Shown here in pieces: positions 12,490 through 17,619 of a stretch of DNA of 17,619 bases (positions within the stretch are counted from its first letter, which is position 1; every line of letters starts with the position of its first letter). The translations under genes were made by a program, and so were the position numbers. The notes below the pieces were generated by a model that saw only the letters and a list, made by a program, of their open reading frames with translations, made no database searches and had not been told where the DNA came from. Origin of the DNA: CAZKTS01 sp964555735 (GTDB lineage: Bacteria; Actinomycetota; Acidimicrobiia; IMCC26256; PALSA-555); the NCBI GenBank assembly GCA_964555735.1, contig CAZKTS010000307.1:1-17619 (forward strand), written 5' to 3'.

Positions 12490-13727
12490 GCGAAGCCCTC
12501 GACGTACTCGAGCTCCACCGGGCCGATGCGCACGGTGTCACCCTCGCGCGCGCCGGCCTTCGCGAGTGCCCGCTCGACCCCCATGCGCCGGAACCGGTCC
12601 TGCACGTATGCGATGGCCTCGTCGTTGGTGAGATCGGCCATGGCCACGACCCGCTCCGCGGAGCGCCCGTTGACCCGCCACGCGCCGTCGTCGTCCCGCC
12701 CCACCGAGAAGCCCTCCTCGCGGGGCCGGTGCACGACGAAGCCTTCGGGCTCCGGCTCCGCGGCGCGCGCCTCGTCGACCAGGGTGCCGATGGCGCCCAG
12801 GAGCTCGGTGAGGCCCTGGTGGGTGGCCGCGGAGATCGTCATCCCCTCGAACGGCACCTGGGCGACGTCCGCCTTGCTGCCCACGACGATCCGGGGGCGC
12901 TCGAGCAGCTCCGGCTCGTAGCGGCCGAGCTCCTCGAGCAGCACGCGCTCCTGCTCCTCGGGCGAGACACCCTCGATGCTGGCCAGGTCGAGCAGCAGCA
13001 CCAGGACCCGCGCCCGCTCGACGTGGCGCAGGAACTGGTGGCCGAGCCCGCGACCCTCGGCGGCCCCCTCGATCAGACCGGGGATGTCGGCGAGGACGAG
13101 CTCATGGTCGTCGAAGCGGACGACGCCGAGGTGCGGCTCGAGGGTGGTGAACGGGTAGTTGGCGACCTTGGGCTTCGCCGCGCTCACGGCCGAGATCAGC
13201 GTCGACTTCCCTGCGTTGGGATAGCCGACGAGCGCGGCGTCGGCGAGGAGCTTGACCTCGAACCGGAGCCAGAACTCCTCGCCGTACTCACCCTGCTCGG
13301 CGAAGCCGGGCGCGCGTCGCGCGTTGCTGAGGAACCGGGCGTTGCCCCGGCCCCCCGCGCCGCCGCGGGCCGCCACGTAGGAGTCTCCGTGCTGGATCAG
13401 GTCGGCCAGCGGCGCACCGTCGCGCGACTTCACCACGGTGCCCTCGGGCACGGTGACGACCAGGTCGGCGCCGCGCGCGCCGTGCTTCTGCTTGCCGCCA
13501 CCGTGCTTGCCCGACTCGGCCCGCCGGTGCGGGTGGTCGCGGTACCCGAGCAGCGACGCCACGTTGCGATCGGCCCGGACGATCACGTCGCCGCCCTTGC
13601 CGCCGTCGCCGCCGTCGGGGCCACCCTTGGGGACGTGCGCCTCTCGACGGAACGAGATCGCGCCCGCGCCGCCGTCGCCACCACGGAGGTTGACCTGGAC
13701 CTCGTCGACGAACGCGGACTGGGCCAT
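12486..13727 (-). CDS. obg: GTPase Obg (CgtA)
   Basis: Essential GTPase in large-subunit ribosome assembly and stress control. The 413-residue product has the Gly-rich Obg fold (residues 1-158, NLRGGDGGAGAISFRREAHVPKGGPDGGDGG split over two runs), a G domain with G1 GYPNAGKST, switch I NYPFTTLEPHLG and G3 ADIPGLIEGAAEGRGLG, and a C-terminal OCT domain (VGRDDDGAWRVNG, RRMGVERALAKAGAREGDTVRIG). The G4 motif, normally NKxD, reads SKAD at 284-287. ATG 13727 is preferred over 13769 because MAQSAFVDEVQV is the natural start and a TATCCT box lies 6 nt before it. A strong hairpin separates it from rpmA. proB follows with a 4-nt overlap. Confidence 0.97.
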   Translation of the reverse strand: MAQSAFVDEVQVNLRGGDGGAGAISFRREAHVPKGGPDGGDGGKGGDVIVRADRNVASLLGYRDHPHRRAESGKHGGGKQKHGARGADLVVTVPEGTVVKSRDGAPLADLIQHGDSYVAARGGAGGRGNARFLSNARRAPGFAEQGEYGEEFWLRFEVKLLADAALVGYPNAGKSTLISAVSAAKPKVANYPFTTLEPHLGVVRFDDHELVLADIPGLIEGAAEGRGLGHQFLRHVERARVLVLLLDLASIEGVSPEEQERVLLEELGRYEPELLERPRIVVGSKADVAQVPFEGMTISAATHQGLTELLGAIGTLVDEARAAEPEPEGFVVHRPREEGFSVGRDDDGAWRVNGRSAERVVAMADLTNDEAIAYVQDRFRRMGVERALAKAGAREGDTVRIGPVELEYVEGFA

Positions 13728-13733
13728 CAGGAA

Positions 13734-13739
13734 AGGATA
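13734..13739 (-). promoter_or_regulatory. Putative -10 element of obg, leaderless
   Basis: TATCCT on the minus strand (TANNNT), 6 nt before the obg ATG and 7 nt after the foot of the long hairpin. No Shine-Dalgarno sequence precedes the ATG. Confidence 0.5.
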
Positions 13740-13746
13740 CGGACGC

Positions 13747-13794
13747 GACGATGCGCTCCTGCGGCCCATATCTGGGCCTCAGGAGCGCATCGTC
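13747..13794 (-). terminator. Long near-perfect hairpin between rpmA and obg
   Basis: GACGATGCGCTCCTG (13747-13761) pairs perfectly with CAGGAGCGCATCGTC (13780-13794). After one C/T mismatch, GGCCCA pairs with TGGGCC around a TATC loop, for 21 bp in all. It starts about 20 nt after the rpmA stop and ends just before the obg -10 box. There is no T-run, so it would be a T-less actinobacterial-type terminator or a processing/stability element. Confidence 0.55.
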
Positions 13795-13814
13795 CCCAGA
13801 TCAGGAAGCCCGGC

Positions 13815-14069
13815 TCAGGAGCTCGGCGTGACGTCGACGAGCTTGCGGCCGCGACGGTGGCCGAACTGGACGACGCCGTCGGCGGTGGCGAACAGGGTGT
13901 CGTCGCCGCCCCGCCCGACGTTCTCGCCCGGGTGGAACTTGGTGCCGCGCTGGCGGACGATGATCGCCCCCGCACGCACCGGGGTCCCCGAGTGGACCTT
14001 GACCCCGAGCCGCTGGGAGTTGGAGTCACGCCCGTTGCGGGAGGACGCTGCGCCCTTCTTCTTCGACAT
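13815..14069 (-). CDS. rpmA: Ribosomal protein bL27
   Basis: Component of the large ribosomal subunit near the peptidyl-transferase centre. The 84 residues begin MSKKKGAASSRNGRDSNSQR, with the typical GVKVHSG, VRAGAIIVRQRGTKFHPGENVG and DDTLFATADGVVQF. GGAAGG lies 7 nt before the ATG. There is no N-terminal cleavable extension of the Firmicutes kind. It lies 19 nt after rplU, the usual rplU-rpmA pair, and is followed by a long hairpin. Confidence 0.98.
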   Translation of the reverse strand: MSKKKGAASSRNGRDSNSQRLGVKVHSGTPVRAGAIIVRQRGTKFHPGENVGRGGDDTLFATADGVVQFGHRRGRKLVDVTPSS

Positions 14070-14088
14070 CTGCAGGCCTTCCGGTCGG

Positions 14089-14400
14089 TCAGCCGGCCGA
14101 GATCGAGTTGATCTCGAGCACGGAGTAGTGCTGGCGGTGACCCCAGCGCCGACGGTTGTTGGACTTGTTCTTGTAGGTGAAGCCGCGGATCTTCGGCCCC
14201 TTGGCCTCGTCGACGACCGTCGCCGAGACCTTGGCCTTGCCGAGCTGGTCGGGTGTGGCCAGGACGGTGTCGCCGTCGACGAGCAGGATCGGCTCGAGCT
14301 CGACCTTCGCGCCCGTGTCGGCGCCGACGCGCTCGACCTCGAGCCGCTGCCCGGTCTCGACCTTGTACTGCTTGCCGCCGGAGCGGATGACTGCGTACAT
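14089..14400 (-). CDS. rplU: Ribosomal protein bL21
   Basis: Large-subunit protein binding 23S rRNA. The 103 residues start MYAVIRSGGKQYKVETGQRLEVERV and end with the RNA-binding KGPKIRGFTYKNKSNNRRRWGHRQHYSVLEI. GAGGAA lies 10 nt before the ATG. It is 42 nt downstream of the RNase E/G gene, a common neighbour, and directly before rpmA. No specific leader structure was recognised in the 42-nt gap. Confidence 0.98.
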   Translation of the reverse strand: MYAVIRSGGKQYKVETGQRLEVERVGADTGAKVELEPILLVDGDTVLATPDQLGKAKVSATVVDEAKGPKIRGFTYKNKSNNRRRWGHRQHYSVLEINSISAG

Positions 14401-14442
14401 GCGCGCGTTCTTCCTCAGGACTTCCGTGGGGAGCCATGCATG

Positions 14443-16509
14443 TTACTGCAGCTCCTCCATCAACGCCTCGTCGAGGAGGTAGCCCCGGCCGGTGCAGGTG
14501 GGACAGGTCTGGCTCACCGACTCCACCAGGCCCTCCGACACCCGCTTGCGGGTCATCTCGGCGAGCCCGAGCTCGGAGATGTCGAAGACCTGGGTCCTGG
14601 TCTTGTCGCGGGCCAGGGCCTCCTTGAAGGCCTTGGTCACCGCCTCCCGGTTCGCCTTGATCTCCATGTCGATGAAGTCGATGACGATGATCCCGCCGAT
14701 GTCGCGGAGCCGCAGCTGGCGGGCGACCTCGTCGGCCGCCTCCAGGTTGTTGCGGAAGACGGTCTCCTCGAGGTTCGACTTCCCGACGTTCTTGCCGGTG
14801 TTGACGTCGACCACGGTGAGCGCCTCGGTGCGCTCGATGATCAGCGATCCGCCCGACGGCAGCCAGACCTTGCGGTCGAGGGCCTTGAGGAGCTGCTCCT
14901 GGACGTGGAACCGCTCGAAGATCGGCAGGCCCTCCTCCTCGACGTCGTAGAACTCGACGCGGTCGGCGAGCTCGGGGGCGACGGCCTCGACGTACGCCTT
15001 CACCTCTTCGTAGAGCGCCCGGTCGTCGATCGAGACACCCCGGTACTCCTTGGTGAACTCCTCGCGGAGCATGCGCAGCACGAGCGGCGGCTCCTGGTAG
15101 AGGAGTCGGCCGGGCTTCGAGCGCGCGGCCAGCGCCGAGATCTGCTCCCACTGCGCCCGCAGGGCCCGCACGTCGCGCTCGAGCTCTTCGGCGGTTGCGC
15201 CTTCGGCCGCGGTTCGGACGATCAGTCCCGCGTCGGGCGGCCGCAGCCCTTCGAGCACCCGACGGAGCCGCTTGCGCTCGTCGTCGGGGAGGCGCTTCGA
15301 GATGCCGTAGGTGTCGGGCTGGCTCGGCACCATGACGACGAAGCGACCGGCGAGGCTGACCTCCTGGGTGAGCCGCGCGCCCTTGGCGCCGATCGGGTTC
15401 TTCGTGACCTGCACGATCACCGACTGGCCGTTCTTGAGCAGCTGCTCGATGCGCGGGTGCTTCTGCTCCACGTCGTCGGGGTCGAAGGCCACGTCACCGC
15501 GGTACAGGACACCGTTCTTCGGGGTGCCGATGTCGACGAACGCGGCCTCCATCCCGGGCAGCACGTTCTGCACCCGCCCGAGGTAGATGTTGCCGTCGAT
15601 CGAGGTGTCGCTGTCACGGGCGGTGCTGACCGAGTGCTCGACGAGCACGCGGCCCTCGAGCAGCGCGATGTGCGTGTGCCCGTCGTCGCGCACGTGGACG
15701 CACATCATGTAGCGGCCGGCCGGCCGGCCCTTGCGCGTGCGGCCGCGCCGGCGCGCGAGCGCCTCGTCATCGAGGTCGTAGTCGAGTGCCTCGCCGCCGC
15801 TCAGGTCGGCGCGCACGACGTCGTCGGGCGTCTTCGTAGGTGCTGCGCTGCCCCCACCGTTGCCGCCGTTCGCACCGCCGCTCCCACCGCGGCCACGGCC
15901 CCGCCCGCCGCGTCGACGGCGGCGGGTGCCGGTCTTGGGAGCATCGCCCTTGGCGTCACCGTTGCCGCCCGGCGGCGCAGGAGGCGCCGGCCGGCTGTCG
16001 CCGATCTTGGGCCGGGTCGGCGGTGCGGGCGGTGCGGCCGGGCGGTCGGCCGCTGCGGGCTCCAGCCCGGCGTCCTCGCGTGCGGTCGCGGCGACGTCGT
16101 CGGCGGTCAGACCGTCGTCGGCGGCGGCGTCGTTGTAGTCCTGACCGCCGGCCGGCTCATCGGCATCGTCGCCGGCGGTCGCTGCGCCGGGCGGCCGACT
16201 GCCCGCGGGCTTGCGGCGGTTGCGCCCGCCGCGCGACCCACGACGACGCCGCTTGCGCGGGGTGCCGTCGGGGTTGAGGGCCGGCGCGCGCTCGGCCGCC
16301 CCCGCGCTGTCGGCCGCGCTCGGCGGCGCGTCCGGATCAGGCGATCCGGCGTCCGACGTCGGCGAGGTCGCCGCTCGGTCGCGCGGCGCCGAAGTCTTCG
16401 GCTCGTTCGCGGCCGGCTCGTTCGTGGTCACGTCGCTCTTGCTCAGGTTGGTCGACTGCGCTGCGGTCGACGAGGAGGCGGTCGCCTCCGGAGTTGTCTC
16501 GTCGGTCAT
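14443..16509 (-). CDS. rng: Ribonuclease E/G
   Basis: Endoribonuclease that initiates mRNA decay and processes rRNA and tRNA. The 688-residue product has a disordered N-terminal region (about 1-260) rich in Ala, Pro, Asp and two basic patches (KRRRRGSRGGRNRRK and RRRRRGGRGRGRGG). The catalytic part follows: S1-type segment with NIYLGRVQNVLPGMEAAFVDIG, then active-site VDVNTGK (Asp about 567), IVIDFIDM (Asp about 609), and the Zn-link CPTC at 669-672. The metal-binding Asp residues and both Cys are present. The protein stops shortly after the CPTC, so there is no long C-terminal scaffold; the disordered arm is at the N-terminus instead. The ATG at 16509 has AAAGGA 7 nt upstream and lies inside the upstream DUF2344 frame for 173 nt. 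rne is an equally fair name. Confidence 0.95.
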   Translation of the reverse strand: MTDETTPEATASSSTAAQSTNLSKSDVTTNEPAANEPKTSAPRDRAATSPTSDAGSPDPDAPPSAADSAGAAERAPALNPDGTPRKRRRRGSRGGRNRRKPAGSRPPGAATAGDDADEPAGGQDYNDAAADDGLTADDVAATAREDAGLEPAAADRPAAPPAPPTRPKIGDSRPAPPAPPGGNGDAKGDAPKTGTRRRRRGGRGRGRGGSGGANGGNGGGSAAPTKTPDDVVRADLSGGEALDYDLDDEALARRRGRTRKGRPAGRYMMCVHVRDDGHTHIALLEGRVLVEHSVSTARDSDTSIDGNIYLGRVQNVLPGMEAAFVDIGTPKNGVLYRGDVAFDPDDVEQKHPRIEQLLKNGQSVIVQVTKNPIGAKGARLTQEVSLAGRFVVMVPSQPDTYGISKRLPDDERKRLRRVLEGLRPPDAGLIVRTAAEGATAEELERDVRALRAQWEQISALAARSKPGRLLYQEPPLVLRMLREEFTKEYRGVSIDDRALYEEVKAYVEAVAPELADRVEFYDVEEEGLPIFERFHVQEQLLKALDRKVWLPSGGSLIIERTEALTVVDVNTGKNVGKSNLEETVFRNNLEAADEVARQLRLRDIGGIIVIDFIDMEIKANREAVTKAFKEALARDKTRTQVFDISELGLAEMTRKRVSEGLVESVSQTCPTCTGRGYLLDEALMEELQ

Positions 16510-17254
16510 CGGTAGGTCCTTTGTCGTCGTTGCGCCCGACGGGCGCGGCGCGATCGGCTTCCAGCGGCTCCAGCCGCGCGCCGTCACGCTCGATCCATTG
16601 ATGGGTTCGCAGCACCCGGTCCTCGCCGTCCGAGCTCGGCGCCTCTGCGAGGTCGCGGAGGGCACGGAGCAGGTCGGCGGGGCGGATGCCTCGTGGATGG
16701 GTGGAGGTGTCGACCTCCACGGTGGGTCGCCCGTGGTCGTCGAGGACGACGGCGAGGCGATGGATGGCCGGGCGCAGGTCCTCCATGACCGTGCGCCCCT
16801 TGCGGGTGGTCTCGACCGGGAGCGACTCGGCGGCGAGCGCACGCTCGACCCCCCTGGTCACGGTGTCGAGGTCGAGGTCGGCGAGGGTCAACGTGACCTC
16901 CACCGCTCGGACAGCTTCCTGGAGCGACGTCGCCCGGTCGGCGATCGCCGCGACGCCCACGACGTCGATGCCGGCGGGCAACGCGTCCGACAGCGCCGCG
17001 GGCAGATGATCGATCGACATCGGCTCGGCGAGCTCGACGTCGAGGTACTCGGCGATGCTCTCGTGCGCGACGCCGAGCGCGAGCCCGAAGCTCACCTTCG
17101 GTCGGGGCGAGAAGCCCTGGGTGAAGGCGAGCGGCAGCTGCTCGATGCGGAACGCGCGCTCGAACGCGCGAGCGACGTCGCGGTGCGACACGAAGCGGAC
17201 CTTGCCCAGCTTCGTGAACCGCACCCGCACCGGGAACCCGGCGTCGCCCTTCAC
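16337..17254 (-). CDS. TIGR03936/DUF2344 radical-SAM-linked protein
   Basis: A 305-residue protein of the family found next to, or fused with, B12-binding radical-SAM proteins. The conserved core covers about residues 7-65: VRVRFTKLGKVRFVSHRDVA, FERAFRIEQLPLAFTQGFSP and KVSFGLALGVAHESIAEY. The family role is not settled. GTG 17254 overlaps the stop of the radical-SAM gene in GTGA, so the two are coupled. The conserved part ends near LEPLEADRAAPVG; the last 65 or so residues are polar and charged and are encoded opposite in phase to the RNase E/G N-terminus. That tail may be real or an unselected extension produced by the overlap. Confidence 0.9.
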   Translation of the reverse strand: MKGDAGFPVRVRFTKLGKVRFVSHRDVARAFERAFRIEQLPLAFTQGFSPRPKVSFGLALGVAHESIAEYLDVELAEPMSIDHLPAALSDALPAGIDVVGVAAIADRATSLQEAVRAVEVTLTLADLDLDTVTRGVERALAAESLPVETTRKGRTVMEDLRPAIHRLAVVLDDHGRPTVEVDTSTHPRGIRPADLLRALRDLAEAPSSDGEDRVLRTHQWIERDGARLEPLEADRAAPVGRNDDKGPTDDRRDNSGGDRLLVDRSAVDQPEQERRDHERAGRERAEDFGAARPSGDLADVGRRIA

Positions 17255-17619
17255 TCCGGTCGCCTCGGGCCGAGGGTCACGGGCACGAGGCCGCCGGTGG
17301 TGAGGTCCTGGCCGGTGCCCTGGCTGCCCCCGGCCGGCGCGGTGGGCGACGCCACCACGTGCTCGAGCGCGTAGTCGGTGCACACACCGCAGTCGTAGCA
17401 CGGCGTCCAGCGACAGTCGGGCAACCCGTGCTCGGCCAACGCCTCCTGCCAGTCGAGCCACAGGAAGTCCTTGTGCAACCCGGCCGCGATGTGGTCCCAC
17501 GGCAGCACCTCGTCCTCGGTGCGGTGCCGGGTGACGAACCAGTCGGGGTCGAGGCCCTCCGCGGCCATCGCGTCGATCCAGCGATCCAGCTCGAAGCGCT
17601 CGCTCCACTCCTGGAACGT
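17251..17619 (-). CDS. B12-binding-type radical SAM protein, C-terminal end (cut by window edge)
   Basis: The frame is open from base 17619 and ends at TGA 17253-17251, giving the last 122 residues. They include RTEDEVLPWDHIAAGLHKDFL, WLDWQEALAE, PDCRWTPCYDCGVCTDY, the C-terminal region of TIGR03960-family radical SAM proteins with its CxxCGVC cysteines. The radical-SAM core CxxxCxxC would lie outside the window. The identity rests on this tail and on the coupled DUF2344 partner, which usually follows it. Confidence 0.85.
   Translation of the reverse strand, partial: TFQEWSERFELDRWIDAMAAEGLDPDWFVTRHRTEDEVLPWDHIAAGLHKDFLWLDWQEALAEHGLPDCRWTPCYDCGVCTDYALEHVVASPTAPAGGSQGTGQDLTTGGLVPVTLGPRRPE

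Noticed and set aside
9925..12921. 998-codon plus-strand open frame opposite moxR, proA, proB and obg
   Set aside because: It is antisense to four well-supported genes, has biased His/Arg/Asp/Gly composition and no domain; it is a high-GC shadow frame.
13438..16515. 1025-codon plus-strand open frame opposite obg, rpmA, rplU and the RNase gene
   Set aside because: Same reasoning: no recognisable motif and full overlap with recognised genes on the other strand.

Overview
The window is chromosomal DNA from a high-GC bacterium. Gene order, the actinobacterial-style photolyase and the TANNNT -10 elements placed directly before start codons (leaderless mRNAs) suggest Actinomycetota, possibly an Acidimicrobiia-like lineage. 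The placement is inference; no marker here was compared with a database.

Layout. Positions 1-509 (-) hold the 5' part of leuS. A tRNA-Ala(GGC) gene follows at 644-717 (+). Directly attached to its 3' end is a LAGLIDADG homing-endonuclease-like sequence (718-1614, +), made of two repeated halves in different reading frames and running into the tail of the next gene. Positions 1597-2913 (-) encode an unassigned 438-residue protein with a nucleotidyltransferase-like GS...DxD signature. Positions 2968-4435 (+) carry an isolated hisH-hisF pair; the HisF lacks the catalytic Asp130. nadD and rsfS lie at 4481-5462 (-). An ACT-domain protein and a DNA photolyase lie at 5560-7596 (+).

From 7593 to the end everything is on the minus strand. 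In transcription order: a radical-SAM protein (C-terminal end only), a DUF2344 partner, ribonuclease E/G, rplU (L21), rpmA (L27), obg, proB, proA, a MoxR-type AAA+ ATPase and a CoxE-type VWA protein. This is a recognisable ribosome-assembly/proline cluster. Many junctions have 1-4 nt start/stop overlaps (GTGA or TGATG), so translational coupling is common.

Themes. RNase E/G, L21, L27, Obg, RsfS and LeuS all serve RNA processing, ribosome assembly or translation. ProB and ProA make the first steps to proline, NadD makes NAD, and MoxR with the VWA protein form a chaperone-like pair. The most unusual items are the endonuclease fused in frame to a tRNA gene with no start codon of its own, the HisF-like protein with Gln at position 130, very short upstream ORFs overlapping the starts of nadD and probably rsfS, and a 173-nt same-strand overlap between the DUF2344 gene and the RNase E/G gene. 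No CRISPR array, insertion sequence or rRNA was seen.
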